From Candidatus Anammoxibacter sp. (GTDB taxonomy: Bacteria; Planctomycetota; Brocadiia; Brocadiales; Anammoxibacteraceae): a DNA stretch of 64,000 bases. The position numbers were made by a program, and so were the translations under genes. Shown here piece after piece: positions 43,516 through 52,364 of this stretch; positions within the stretch are counted from its first letter, which is position 1; every line of letters begins with the position of its first letter. The notes beneath the pieces are model-generated. The model searched no databases. It saw only the letters and a list, made by a program, of their open reading frames with translations, and was not told the origin of the DNA. The stretch covers positions 43,810 through 107,809 of the forward strand of contig JAIQZQ010000128.1 of assembly GCA_021777105.1 (NCBI GenBank), in the 5' to 3' direction.

Positions 43516-43968
43516 ATGATTTTAGATACACTTGAGAATGCGCGTCGTTATCTCCCACTGAATAAGGGATTTGCAAAGGCAATGGAATTTCTTTTACGCC
43601 CTGATCTGGATGAACTGCCGGTAGATAAGTATGATATAGATGGTGAACGCATTTATGCGATGGTGGCAAAGGACCCCGGGCGCGCGAAAGATGATGCCAT
43701 GCTTGAAACGCACGAGAAATACATTGATATCCAATTGGTCTTGGCGGGAACCGATGATATGGGATGGAAACCAAAATCATCGTGTAAAAACCCATCAGGA
43801 AAATATGATAAAGAATCTGACGTTCAGTTTTTTGCGGATGAGCCGGAGGCTTGGCTCACGACTGTACCTGGCGTTTTTGCGATCTTTTTCCCGGAAGATG
43901 CGCACATGCCTCTTGTCTCGTCTGGGCAACTTCACAAAGTCGTTGTCAAGGTCGCAGTAAACAGGTAA
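43516..43968 (+). CDS. YhcH/YjgK/YiaL family protein (DUF386)
   Basis: The 150-residue protein follows the YhcH family: ILDTLENARRYLPLNKGFAK, a mid-part with AKDPGRAKDDAMLETHEKYI and IDIQLVLAGTDDMGWKP, then FFADEPEAWLTTVPGVFAIFFPEDAHMPL and a basic end. The HEKYIDIQ and DAHMP histidines are expected to bind metal or a sugar. Members are linked to sialic acid and other sugar catabolism, but no such genes are adjacent. The gene has no operon partner. Confidence 0.85.
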   Translation: MILDTLENARRYLPLNKGFAKAMEFLLRPDLDELPVDKYDIDGERIYAMVAKDPGRAKDDAMLETHEKYIDIQLVLAGTDDMGWKPKSSCKNPSGKYDKESDVQFFADEPEAWLTTVPGVFAIFFPEDAHMPLVSSGQLHKVVVKVAVNR

Positions 43969-44298
43969 TTAATAATTTGAAACGTTCATCCATTTTTAAT
44001 AGTGCGCAATTTGATGATAATATTGGGCAAGGATGAAGTCGCTTATATTAGCTCATTCCCAAAAGTTTACATTTTAGGTATCTGGTGACGTTATCATTGA
44101 TACGGTTAAAGAGCAAAACAATAAAAACACTCCATCCCGGAGACAGTTAAAAATTTGATAAGGACAGGGCTCCGGATAAGCAAACGGCTTTGCCCTTGAC
44201 TTGCAAACAAACCAATGGGCGGGGAGGGATTAGCTTTTTACACAAGGTAAAGACTGAAAAACACGCTGAATAGTTGTAATAGGTGGGGAGTAAGATAA
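43969..44298. other. Gene-free region before a small protein gene
   Basis: No gene, terminator or strong repeat was recognised. A ribosome site AGGTGGGG precedes the next gene. Confidence 0.4.
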
Positions 44299-44508
44299 AT
44301 GATAGTAAATGAATTAATTGAAAAATTGATGACTTTTGATCAAGACTTGCGCGTCGTTACGCCTGGCTTTGACGAATGTGATCTCGAAGACGTGGAAACT
44401 TTCCAATTGATTAACGTTATATTTCATGATGATAAAGAGAAATTCCATGGCGGTCGCCATAAAGAATCTGAAGAGGGCGTCCCTGCATTAAAAATTGATT
44501 GGCAATAG
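44299..44508 (+). CDS. Small acidic protein of unknown function
   Basis: The 69-residue product (MIVNELIEKLMTFDQDLRVV ... KIDWQ) has an AGGTGGGG site before its ATG and good coding character. It is acidic and contains a possible strand-helix-strand pattern. I recognise no family; the opening resembles short phage or mobile-element proteins but that is weak. It has no neighbours in a plausible operon. Confidence 0.5.
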   Translation: MIVNELIEKLMTFDQDLRVVTPGFDECDLEDVETFQLINVIFHDDKEKFHGGRHKESEEGVPALKIDWQ

Positions 44509-44700
44509 AAAAGCATCTATACTCAAAAGCATAAGGATTTTGAAATTTGTTAATGAGTAAAAGGCTAAAGCCTAAACTTCTACAAGCTGAGTTTATAAGA
44601 ATTTATCCTTTAAGGTTTCATTTCATTTGAAGAAAACATACACGAAATTGATTATTCGAAAACCTGATTTTTTTGACTATATACTCAAAAAAACAGTATC

Positions 44701-45345
44701 TCAAACCTTTGAATTATCCTGTATTGGCATGCCGTTCAAATAAAACTGCCAAAGCATCCTGGCCGCGACCGATCTGTAAGGCCTCCAGGCTTCGGCGATG
44801 TTAATTAGTTCAGGCGGTGTAGGTCTTTCCAGAAGTCCCTTCACGTTTTGAGCCGCTGTAGCCAGCGCAATGTCTCCTGCCGGCCAGACATCAGGCCGAC
44901 GTAACGCCATCAAGAGATACACTTCTGATGTCCATGGCCCAATACCCTTAATGCTGGTTAACTTTTCTTTTACAGTTTCATCGTCTGATCTCCCAAGTTT
45001 TTCCAGATCAAGGTTGCCTATATTAATCGCTTCAGCAACATTTACGCAGTAAGCAGCCTTCTGTCGTGTAATGCCGATGGATCTCAGAAAAGATGCGCCT
45101 GCCGCAAGGATGTTATGCGGAGTTAGCTGCGCGATATTATAGGAAAGTCGACGATACATTGCATCGGCTGAGGCAAGTGAAACCTGTTGTTCCAGGATGA
45201 TGCGGATTAATGTGTCAAACCCGGGTGTTCGCGCCCACAATGGAGGCGGGCCGTTGTTTGCCAAAATGCCGGCGAGGTCTTTATCTTTCGAGGCCAGTAA
45301 ATCAGCGGCTTCAGCCAGGCTCTTTTTGGTTAGCTTTGTTGTCAT
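44701..45345 (-). CDS. AlkA-like DNA-3-methyladenine glycosylase II (HhH-GPD)
   Basis: The 214-residue protein has the HhH-GPD superfamily motif LTSIKGIGPWTSEVYLLMAL, and the catalytic Asp follows in PAGDIALATAAQNV. The preceding ILEQQVSLASADAMYRRL is the typical substrate-pocket region. It removes alkylated bases such as 3-methyladenine. The N-terminal TATA-like domain of E. coli AlkA is missing, as in most members. The ATG is used; a TTG nine codons upstream is possible. It is directly downstream of cobT, which starts from the same strand with a 32-bp gap. There is also a Tag-type glycosylase at 36 kb. Confidence 0.8.
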   Translation of the reverse strand: MTTKLTKKSLAEAADLLASKDKDLAGILANNGPPPLWARTPGFDTLIRIILEQQVSLASADAMYRRLSYNIAQLTPHNILAAGASFLRSIGITRQKAAYCVNVAEAINIGNLDLEKLGRSDDETVKEKLTSIKGIGPWTSEVYLLMALRRPDVWPAGDIALATAAQNVKGLLERPTPPELINIAEAWRPYRSVAARMLWQFYLNGMPIQDNSKV

Positions 45346-45377
45346 GTAGCGCTTTTGTGGTAAAATAGTCAAACAAA

Positions 45378-46439
45378 TCAGACATTGTCCGCTTCGCTTA
45401 CGCCTGCTTTTGCGAACGACGCCATTTGCGTGAACAGTTTCATGCTTGCTTCAACGAGACCGATTGCAATGGCCGCGCCGGTGCCTTCGCCCAATCTCAT
45501 GTTCAGATCAAAAAGCGGTTTTTTCCCCATCTTTTCCAGAAAAACGGAGTGGCCTTTTTCAACGGATTTGTGTGAAGAGATAATATAAGCGCCCACTTCA
45601 GGCTTTATTTTGCGCGCAATATAGGCGCCTGCCGTTGATATGAATCCGTCAACCACAATAGGCGTCCTGTTGCCGGCTGCGGCCAGGCACAAACCGGCAA
45701 TGGCTCCAATCTCAAACCCACCGACTTTTGCCAAGACATCTATGGGATCGGACGGATTGGGTTTGTTGATCTCCAGGGCCTTTTTTATAACATTAATCTT
45801 GTTTTGCAACGCCTTATCATTTATGCCGGTGCCCCGGCCCGTCACAACTTCAGGATCAAGGCCGTCCAGCGCGGCAATAATTGCGCTGCTCGGTGTTGTG
45901 TTTGCAATACCCATATCGCCGGTGCCTACGATATCAATGCCGTTCGTAACCTCTTCATTAAAAGACTCAATGCCGGCCTCTATTGATTTAATCGCGTCTT
46001 CCCTGCTCATGGCCGGGCCTTTTGCTATATTCTTGGCGCCGCGGCCAACCTTTTTGATCTTTAAACCCGGACTTGAATTTATATCCGGTTTAATGCCGCA
46101 ATCAACCACTATTACCCTTGCGCCTACATGATCGGCAAGGATGTTTACCGCCGCCCCTTTATTGAGGAAGTTCTTAACCATCTCGCCTGTAACTGATTGA
46201 GGAAACGCGCTAACGCCCTCTTCAGCCACGTCATGATCTCCGGCCATTGTAAAAATAACTTTGTTTTTTATGGCCTTATTAAAGTCCCCGGTGATTGAAA
46301 CATATGATATGGCCAGCTCTTCCAGCCTGCCAAGGCTGCCTGCCGGTATGGCGAACTTGTTCATATAATCACGAATTTTGCCGTCAGGATCAATCTCAAT
46401 TGGTTTAATATTTTTTACTGTCTCTTCAAATAGTGTCAT
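45378..46439 (-). CDS. cobT: Nicotinate-nucleotide--dimethylbenzimidazole phosphoribosyltransferase (CobT)
   Basis: CobT transfers a phosphoribosyl group to the lower-ligand base of cobalamin. The 353-residue protein has the family landmarks: PAGSLGRLEELA near residue 30, FTMAGDHDVAEEGVSAFPQS, GVDIVGTGDMGIANTTPSSAI, GRGTGINDKALQNKI and the catalytic Glu in MRLGEGTGAAIAIGLVEAS. Length matches (about 350). No other corrin genes adjoin. A standalone CobT is common in organisms that remodel imported corrinoids with their own lower ligand. The gap to alkA-like is 32 bp, and coaB-like lies 32 bp upstream. Confidence 0.92.
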   Translation of the reverse strand: MTLFEETVKNIKPIEIDPDGKIRDYMNKFAIPAGSLGRLEELAISYVSITGDFNKAIKNKVIFTMAGDHDVAEEGVSAFPQSVTGEMVKNFLNKGAAVNILADHVGARVIVVDCGIKPDINSSPGLKIKKVGRGAKNIAKGPAMSREDAIKSIEAGIESFNEEVTNGIDIVGTGDMGIANTTPSSAIIAALDGLDPEVVTGRGTGINDKALQNKINVIKKALEINKPNPSDPIDVLAKVGGFEIGAIAGLCLAAAGNRTPIVVDGFISTAGAYIARKIKPEVGAYIISSHKSVEKGHSVFLEKMGKKPLFDLNMRLGEGTGAAIAIGLVEASMKLFTQMASFAKAGVSEADNV

Positions 46440-46471
46440 GGTTTATGGCTCATAGGGTATTATTTGTTCAT

Positions 46472-47191
46472 TTAGCTCTTCACGCTACTCGTTTTGCGCT
46501 TTTGCATCTCTTGCGCTATTAATTCAATTAAGCCTTTAGCTATTTCATCCTTGTCGTTAAAAATAGCCGGCTCGGAACAGTCTTTCTTAATTACAATTGC
46601 TTTATGTCTGTCATTTTGTATATTGTTAAGGTCGTTTGCGACAACAAAGTCGGCGTTGTTGTTAGATAAAAACGGGCCGGCAATTTCTATCAACTCGTCG
46701 TTTGTCTTGTCTACTTCAAGCTTAAACCCTACCAGCATGGTTTTTGGCCACAACTGCTTGATCGTTTTTATAACTTTTGGGGTTTTAACAAGTTTTATAG
46801 TCCACTCATTATCAACTGACGATTTCTTTTCATCAATTACATGGGCGGGAACATAATCAAGCACGGCCATGGCGTGTATTACAACATCCACATCGCATTT
46901 TGATCCGTCGCATAAACGGTCAACAACAAGGGCGTTTTGAAGATCTTCATTAGTTTCAATGGGGATCAGCTTTAATCTGGCTTGTTCCGCGCCGCCGATA
47001 TCTCCCACTTCAGGGACAAGGCTGCCGTTACCGTGAATCATAGATACGTAAGCTCCCTGTTCAAGGGCTTCAATTGCGATTTTTTTGCCCAGGGCGCCTG
47101 TTGACATGTTGCTAATATACCGAACAGCGTCAATATAACATTTTGTTGGGCCTGAAGTAATTAATACGTGTTTATTTTCTAAAAGAGCCAT
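46472..47191 (-). CDS. Phosphopantothenoylcysteine synthetase domain protein (CoaB-like)
   Basis: The 239-residue protein matches the CoaB half of the DFP family: HVLITSGPTKCYIDAVRYISNMSTGALGKKIA at its start, then a middle VVIHAMAVLDYVPAHV and KTPKVIKTIK, ending NADFVVANDL. CoaB joins cysteine to 4'-phosphopantothenate with CTP. The usual partner CoaC (decarboxylase) is not fused or adjacent, so it is either elsewhere or the enzyme differs in specificity. The position 'PTKCY' has a Lys where most have Glu or Arg. It is 32 bp from cobT and probably co-transcribed with it. Confidence 0.8.
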   Translation of the reverse strand: MALLENKHVLITSGPTKCYIDAVRYISNMSTGALGKKIAIEALEQGAYVSMIHGNGSLVPEVGDIGGAEQARLKLIPIETNEDLQNALVVDRLCDGSKCDVDVVIHAMAVLDYVPAHVIDEKKSSVDNEWTIKLVKTPKVIKTIKQLWPKTMLVGFKLEVDKTNDELIEIAGPFLSNNNADFVVANDLNNIQNDRHKAIVIKKDCSEPAIFNDKDEIAKGLIELIAQEMQKRKTSSVKS

Positions 47192-47236
47192 TGGTTGTGG
47201 GGTTAAAAGGTTTATTTACCTATATTTGAATATTAA

Positions 47237-47308
47237 AAGAGGATAAATGAACACTTGGTAGCTTGGTTGCCTTAGTTAAAATTATCCCCTTGAGGGGATA
47301 ATTTTAAC
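47237..47308. repeat. Dispersed repeat, second copy (cttggtagcttggttgcctt / tccccttgaggggata)
   Basis: About 85% identical to the right half of the 36.8-kb repeat. It includes the hairpin tatcccct / aggggata-type stem. The gap between coaB-like and the PKD protein has no gene. Confidence 0.6.
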
Positions 47309-47450
47309 AAAAACATTGTGTAATACAAAATATAAAGCGGATATGTAGTGAATAATCGTTGCAAAGACGGAAATTAGTGGGAGGATGGATGATAGCAAAA
47401 TTTGAGGCAAATTAAACAAACATAGCCAAATATTGTGTGGATTAAAGTAG

Positions 47451-49214
47451 TTATTTATTTCTGGCCTTTACATCAACAACCATGCCCCATGCTAAACCTT
47501 GTTTATACGCTTCTCTGTTAAACTTAATCTCCCCGTCTTCATTCGGAATTGCCCATGCGGCCCAATCAGAGCCTTTGCGTTCAGCTGTTATTATGAACAT
47601 CGCTTCAGCATTCTCGTTTGTATTGTTGCTTTCCGGCTCTACCTTGATCGCCTTGCCGACTCCCTGGCGCAGCTTTGCTACCATTTCAATTGATTCTCCA
47701 GGGGCAAGTCCTGTCATTATTGCTATGCACGTTGCTTGCTCTCCTGTTCTTAAGGTTAATTTTTTAATGCCGAAAGGGCCTTTTTTTATCTTTTTGTCGC
47801 ATGTAAAGGTAAAAGATATTTTATCAGGCTTCGGTTCCGGTTCGGGTGTGACTGTTGGCTCCGGTGTTTCCGATGGAGCCGGCTCGCCCGGTGAAGTAGT
47901 CGGCTCAGGTGTGTCGGACGGTTTTGGCGGCGGGAAGGGATCGTCGCCGAGCACTCTAATTAAATTGCCGGCAATAATTTCAGACTCCGCCTCGGCAATA
48001 GAGACTTTTAGTCTAACTGAAAAATTCCCGCTTTTTTTGTATGTGTGCAAAGGATGTTGCTTTGCGCTTTTGCCGTTGTCTCCAAAATCCCAGTCCCATT
48101 TCTCAATATCCCCGGTTGATAAATCGGTAAATTGGACGTCCAATGGCGGCAGCCCGGCAATGGGGTCGGCTGTAAATTTGGCGATGGGAATCTCTTTAAT
48201 TCTAAAAGAGTCGGTAAATATTATCCTGCCGTCAACAACTGCCCGAACTTTCCATTCCCCAGGCATTAGAGCCGCAGGTGTTCCAAAGATTTCCATCTGC
48301 GCCAGACTGCAAAACAGGGCGTCAGTGTCAATATCCTGCACTGTTGATAAAAAGACTGCGCCATCCGGTGAGAGCCATTCCCATATCAGTATAGCGCCGT
48401 TAACTCCATTTTCAAATCGGGCCCAGGCGGAAACGGACTTGTCCAGATTTATGAATGTATCCTTTTTTTTCGCCTTGTTTGCGCAACTATCCTGTTCGTT
48501 AAAGCTAGACAGTTCAAGGCCGGTTGTATGATGCTCAAATGATGTGAATGCCTCCAGCTGTATATTTATATCATCAAAATCAATGATTTCGAGATCGGAA
48601 TCCACAGGGTCTGCCACAATTAGTGATACCTTGCCTCCATGATAATCGGAATCGTTAAACGTGTCGACCAAAAGGCTGTTGGCAAATATTTTAAATAGAC
48701 CATTGTCCGACGTCAATCGCACAGTGTTCCATTCGTTAATCCCTCTAAGCATTGGGGTCGGCGTCCACTCTTTTAAAATAAGCTCTTCAGGAATGCCGTC
48801 GGAGTTGTTGTCGGGCAGGAATTTGCGAAGCCTGTAAAGCGGCTCCGGTTGCTCCAAAAGCTTCATATCAAAAGCGTAACCTGGAAAGCCTTTGTCTTTG
48901 TCCTCCATAAATATAAAACCGGACATTGAACCGCTTACGCCTCTTAACCTTTTAACGTTAATTTTAAAAGTGAAGTTAGTGAAATTTATTTGGAATGTTG
49001 TTTTGCCTGCGGAGCCTGATTTCGTTCCGAAGAATCTATACCTATCGTCATCAACAATGCTCCATCTCTGGGAGTCGGGCAACCAGTCATCGGCTACCCC
49101 GTCCCTAAAATCCTCAAATCTGAAATCCCTGAATACAGCCTGGGCGTCGGCGCTTTTATTGACTATAAGCGCAAGCGAGATTAAAATAAGAATAGTTGAC
49201 GCTATTTTTAACAT
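47451..49214 (-). CDS. Secreted PKD-domain surface protein with LamG-like N-terminal domain
   Basis: The 587-residue protein has a signal peptide (about 1-25). A LamG/DUF1080-like beta domain (about 30-220: FRFEDFRDGVADDWLPDSQR, WNTVRLTSDNGLFKIFANS, FDDINIQLEAF) follows, then another beta region and a PKD domain with PLDVQFTDLSTGDIEKWDWD and the FGDNGKS turn (about 365-435). A Pro/Glu/Thr-rich linker (TPEPTTSPGEPAPSETPEP) leads to a C-terminal beta domain of about 110 residues. Such architecture is typical of large extracellular adhesins or carbohydrate-binding proteins. No sorting signal or membrane anchor is visible. It is a single gene upstream of coaB-like, same strand. Confidence 0.75.
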   Translation of the reverse strand: MLKIASTILILISLALIVNKSADAQAVFRDFRFEDFRDGVADDWLPDSQRWSIVDDDRYRFFGTKSGSAGKTTFQINFTNFTFKINVKRLRGVSGSMSGFIFMEDKDKGFPGYAFDMKLLEQPEPLYRLRKFLPDNNSDGIPEELILKEWTPTPMLRGINEWNTVRLTSDNGLFKIFANSLLVDTFNDSDYHGGKVSLIVADPVDSDLEIIDFDDINIQLEAFTSFEHHTTGLELSSFNEQDSCANKAKKKDTFINLDKSVSAWARFENGVNGAILIWEWLSPDGAVFLSTVQDIDTDALFCSLAQMEIFGTPAALMPGEWKVRAVVDGRIIFTDSFRIKEIPIAKFTADPIAGLPPLDVQFTDLSTGDIEKWDWDFGDNGKSAKQHPLHTYKKSGNFSVRLKVSIAEAESEIIAGNLIRVLGDDPFPPPKPSDTPEPTTSPGEPAPSETPEPTVTPEPEPKPDKISFTFTCDKKIKKGPFGIKKLTLRTGEQATCIAIMTGLAPGESIEMVAKLRQGVGKAIKVEPESNNTNENAEAMFIITAERKGSDWAAWAIPNEDGEIKFNREAYKQGLAWGMVVDVKARNK

Positions 49215-49306
49215 ATGTTTGGCGGGAAAAAGGTTTTGCGATATTTATTTCTGGAAACTTTTAAACAGCGCTTCTTATTTTTGCCTTTTTACTTTCTACC
49301 GGCCGG

Positions 49307-50581
49307 CTAAGCGTCGTCTGCTGTTTTAAACACGCAGAGATCGGCGCACATTGAGCACACTTCCTCGTTTTGCGGCATACAGCTTTCACGAAGCGATTTG
49401 GCGCGTTCAGGATCTATGCAAGTGGCAAGTTGGCCTGCCCAGTCGCGTTTTCTGCGAAGTCTGGACATGTCGTTATCCCATTTCCAGGCGGATTTTATAC
49501 CCTTTGCCAGATCTGCCGCGTGCGCAGCTATTCTGGCCGCAATCACACCCTCTTTAACATGCTCCACTTTTGGCAGGCTCAAGTGCTCGGTCGGAGTCAC
49601 ATAGCATAAAAAGTCGGCCCCGTATGAAGCTGCCAGAGCTCCTCCAATAGCTGACGTAATATGGTCATACCCTGGAGCCACGTCCGTTACAAGCGGTCCC
49701 AGCACATAAAACGGCGCCCCTTTGCACAGCTCCTTCTGCAGCTGTATTTGCGCCTGAATCTGATTAATAGGCACATGGCCCGGCCCTTCAATAAACACTT
49801 GCACATTTTGCGCCCTTGCCCGGTCGGCCAATTCGGCAAGCACATTGAGCTCGTGCACCTGTATGCCGTCAAACGCATCCGACAATGCGCCGGGGCGCAT
49901 TCCGTCCCCCAGGCTTAGCGCAACGTCATTCTCTTTCATTATCGACAATATCTCGTCAAACTTTTCATAATATGGATTTTCTTGTTTATGTTTTGACATC
50001 CATTCAACAAGAAAGCTTCCGCCCCGGCTAACCACGCCGCAAATGCGCGGACGTTCCTTTATAAGTTTTAAAAGGTCCAGCGTAATGCCGCAATGAATAG
50101 TAAGGAAATCTATACCGTCTTCGCAATGCGTTTTAACCGCGTTTATCAAATCGTCCGTGGTTATTTCGCTGATTGACCTTTTATTTGAGTTTGCAGTTAC
50201 CACGGCTTCATATATCGGCACGCTTCCCAGCGTGACCCGAGACTCCTTAACTATGCGTTTTCTAACCTCGCGCAGATTGCCGCCGGTGCTGAGGTCCATC
50301 ACCGCGTCGGCTCCGGCGTTTTCCGCCGCCTTTAGTTTTTTTATCTCCTCCTCAACATCTATATGATCAGCCGAAGTGCCTATGTTTGCGTTTACCTTGG
50401 TCTTTAGCCCCTTGCCGACCCCGCACACGCCTGTTGCCGATCTGTTTGTATTAAACGGAATCACAATTGTGCCTTCCGCGATATTTGCGCGAATATATTC
50501 AGCGTCGCAATCTTCCTGACTCGCCACAATTTCCATCTCAGGGGTTATGTTCCCTTTGCGCGCCTCTTCTAACTGTCCCAT
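49307..50581 (-). CDS. thiC: Phosphomethylpyrimidine synthase ThiC
   Basis: ThiC is the radical-SAM-like enzyme that rearranges aminoimidazole ribotide to HMP phosphate in thiamine synthesis. The 424-residue protein has the C-terminal cluster motif CSMCADLC (Cys-x2-Cys-x4-Cys) and the ThiC blocks TVNVNIGTSADH-like (NANIGTSADH), DGIDFLTIHCGI, SLGDGMRPGALSDAFD and EGPGHVPINQIQAQIQLQKE. The length (about 425) is that of the short bacterial/archaeal form. No TPP riboswitch is seen upstream, unlike many thiC genes, and there are no other thi genes. The upstream gap is about 200 bp. Confidence 0.95.
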   Translation of the reverse strand: MGQLEEARKGNITPEMEIVASQEDCDAEYIRANIAEGTIVIPFNTNRSATGVCGVGKGLKTKVNANIGTSADHIDVEEEIKKLKAAENAGADAVMDLSTGGNLREVRKRIVKESRVTLGSVPIYEAVVTANSNKRSISEITTDDLINAVKTHCEDGIDFLTIHCGITLDLLKLIKERPRICGVVSRGGSFLVEWMSKHKQENPYYEKFDEILSIMKENDVALSLGDGMRPGALSDAFDGIQVHELNVLAELADRARAQNVQVFIEGPGHVPINQIQAQIQLQKELCKGAPFYVLGPLVTDVAPGYDHITSAIGGALAASYGADFLCYVTPTEHLSLPKVEHVKEGVIAARIAAHAADLAKGIKSAWKWDNDMSRLRRKRDWAGQLATCIDPERAKSLRESCMPQNEEVCSMCADLCVFKTADDA

Positions 50582-50716
50582 AACAATATTACCTTTTCGC
50601 TTTTAAGTTTAAGTTGTATATATTTTCTATAAAAACCGGCAAACTTATGCCGCTAATCCGTTATCGCAAAAACAGCCCCAGGCTGCCACGGAACCACCCC
50701 TCTTGCCGGATTAGAT

Positions 50717-50760
50717 AAAGCCCCCTCTAAAAAGGGGGGATTTAGGGGTGTGTATAAGCT
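50717..50760. repeat. Dispersed hairpin repeat (ggggatttaggggtgtgtat family), short copy
   Basis: Contains cccctctaaaaagggggg then atttaggggtgtgtataagc, matching the repeats near 17.1 and 36.8 kb. It forms a short hairpin at the downstream end of the pseudouridine synthase gene region, which lies about 25 bp to the right on the minus strand. Confidence 0.6.
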
Positions 50761-50784
50761 TTTTAAATAACTCTAATTTTTGGT

Positions 50785-51570
50785 TTAACTTCTCCGGCTT
50801 GAACCAACGTTGTTACTTTTTACTTTTGCTTTTTTACTTTTTGCTTGATCGGGTTTGTCCTTAAGGTTCAACAAGCCATATATCTTCTCCCTCTCAATTT
50901 TTTTGTATTTTCCAACCTTTAGATAAGGATCAAGCCGTATGGGCCCTATGCTTATCCTGCGAAGGCAAATCGCTTTATGGCCGAACTTGGCCAGCATCCT
51001 CCTGATCTCTCTGTTTTTGCCCTCATGCAAAACCATCTCAAAACTGCTTCGTTTATTGGCCGCGTGAATATTTCTGATCTTGACCGGCGCAAGCTTTCCT
51101 TCAGCCAACCAGACCCCTTTTTTTATAAGAGCCATCGACTCTTTAGACAACCGGCCGCTAATCTCCACATAATATACCTTTGTAATCCCGTACTTGGGAT
51201 GCGACAATTTATTTGCAATATTACCATCATTAGTGACGATTATAAGACCCTCAGAGTCCACATCCAGCCGGCCTACAGTATATAGCCTTTGAGTAATATT
51301 GCTAAAAAGGTCAACAGCCCGGGGCCTTCCCAGCTCGTCTGAGTTTGTGCACACATACCCCTTTGGTTTGTTTAACAGGAAATAAGCCTTCTTTTCCATC
51401 TTCACAGGCAACCCCCTGCACTTTATCTTGCATGTATCAGGGTCAAAATCAGACCCCGGCGTCACAATGCATTTGCCGTCAACCTCCACATCACCATTTA
51501 CAATTAGCTCCTCGCATTTGCGCCTTGACCCTAAACCGGCTTCCGCAAGTATTTTCTGCAATCTGGTCAT
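50785..51570 (-). CDS. RsuA/RluB-family rRNA pseudouridine synthase
   Basis: The 261-residue protein has an N-terminal S4 RNA-binding domain (MTRLQKILAEAGLGSRRKCE ... VNGDVEVDG) and the RsuA-type catalytic domain. The active Asp103 lies in GRLDVDSEGLIIVTNDG, and LNKPKGYVCTNSDELGRP precedes it. The C-terminal motif EGKNREIRRMLAKFGH is characteristic of RluB/RluE. RluB isomerises U2605 of 23S rRNA in E. coli; here RsuA, RluB and RluE cannot be separated by motifs alone. Length is slightly long owing to a Lys/Ser-rich tail. It runs towards thiC, separated by about 200 bp. Confidence 0.85.
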   Translation of the reverse strand: MTRLQKILAEAGLGSRRKCEELIVNGDVEVDGKCIVTPGSDFDPDTCKIKCRGLPVKMEKKAYFLLNKPKGYVCTNSDELGRPRAVDLFSNITQRLYTVGRLDVDSEGLIIVTNDGNIANKLSHPKYGITKVYYVEISGRLSKESMALIKKGVWLAEGKLAPVKIRNIHAANKRSSFEMVLHEGKNREIRRMLAKFGHKAICLRRISIGPIRLDPYLKVGKYKKIEREKIYGLLNLKDKPDQAKSKKAKVKSNNVGSSRRS

Positions 51571-51628
51571 CTCTTTGTCTCCGGTTTGAATGTAAATGTA
51601 AATGTAAAATTAAACCTACTCCGACCTT

Positions 51629-51676
51629 TTTACCGATCACTGATAACCAATTACCGACGACCGATAACTGATCACT
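51629..51676. repeat. Dispersed intergenic repeat, partial (ttttaccgatcac family)
   Basis: ttttaccgatcactgataac then accgacgaccgataactgat, related to the ttaccgatcac repeats near 4.5 and 7.4 kb. It overlaps the end of the tRNA-binding domain gene by a few bases. Confidence 0.45.
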
Positions 51677-51998
51677 GCGCTTTTGAACCCGGCGCAACAT
51701 CTCTATCAGTGGTAAGCAACGCAAGATTATCACCGTCTTTCGCTGCCAAAATCATGCCCTGGCTCTCCACCCCGCGCAAAACAGCAGGCTCAAGATTATT
51801 TACAATAACCACCTTTTTTCCAACAAGGTCTTCAGGGTTGTAGCCGCTTTTAATGCCGGCCACCAACTGCCTGCCTTCAATACCGTCGCCGGCGTCTATT
51901 TTTAAAACAAGCAGCCTGTCCGCGTTGGGATGAGGCTCGGCCTCAAGCACCTTTGCCACCCTAAGATCAATTTTCGCAAAATCGTCAATACTTATCAT
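51672..51998 (-). CDS. Stand-alone tRNA-binding (EMAP II/MetRS beta) OB-fold protein
   Basis: The 108-residue protein is a single tRNA-binding domain: FAKIDLRVAKVLEAEPHPNA, DRLLVLKIDAGDGIEGRQLV, AGIKSGYNPEDLVGKKVVIV, LEPAVLRGVESQGMILAA. It matches the C-terminal domain of bacterial MetRS and the free CsaA/MetRS-beta proteins. It most likely assists methionyl-tRNA synthetase as a trans-acting domain; the CsaA chaperone-like role is an alternative. The rest of MetRS is not in the window. No signal peptide. Single gene. Confidence 0.85.
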   Translation of the reverse strand: MISIDDFAKIDLRVAKVLEAEPHPNADRLLVLKIDAGDGIEGRQLVAGIKSGYNPEDLVGKKVVIVNNLEPAVLRGVESQGMILAAKDGDNLALLTTDRDVAPGSKAQ

Positions 51999-52364
51999 TT
52001 AAAACTCCTCAAATTATTTATTTTCTGTCAAATTTAACAGTTATTCTAAATTAAAAATAGTGTATCTATTCAGCGGAAGACAATATAAAACATTCAAAAT
52101 TCATTGGATTTCCCTCTTTGGCAAAGAGGGAGTAAGGGAGATTCGAATAAAGTATACCGCTATAAACATCAGCTCAACTCAAGTATATACGGCAATTCTA
52201 TCAGAAGGTTTTCCACCTTAGCAAGCAAAACTTAACGCAGACTTTCAGACGCTTTGTTTTACGGGATGTTACAGTTATAGAAGCTTGACATTGTTTATCC
52301 GGCGCGTTAAAATCCAAAAATCCAAAATTAACTAAATTAATCCATATGCCGAGACTTAGATTAA
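51999..52364. other. Gene-free region before the site-2 protease gene
   Basis: It contains a short inverted repeat (tttccctctttggcaaagag, ccctct / agaggg), perhaps another dispersed element, and AT-rich sequence. No gene seen. Confidence 0.4.

Noticed and set aside
47482..48531. 349-codon open frame on the plus strand opposite the PKD protein
   Set aside because: It is antisense to a clear secreted PKD protein with signal peptide and motifs, and its own translation shows no domain; a shadow of coding bias.
50582..50784. TPP riboswitch upstream of thiC
   Set aside because: The expected CTGAGA and ACCTGAT-type conserved blocks are not visible in the leader on the minus strand, so I do not call one.
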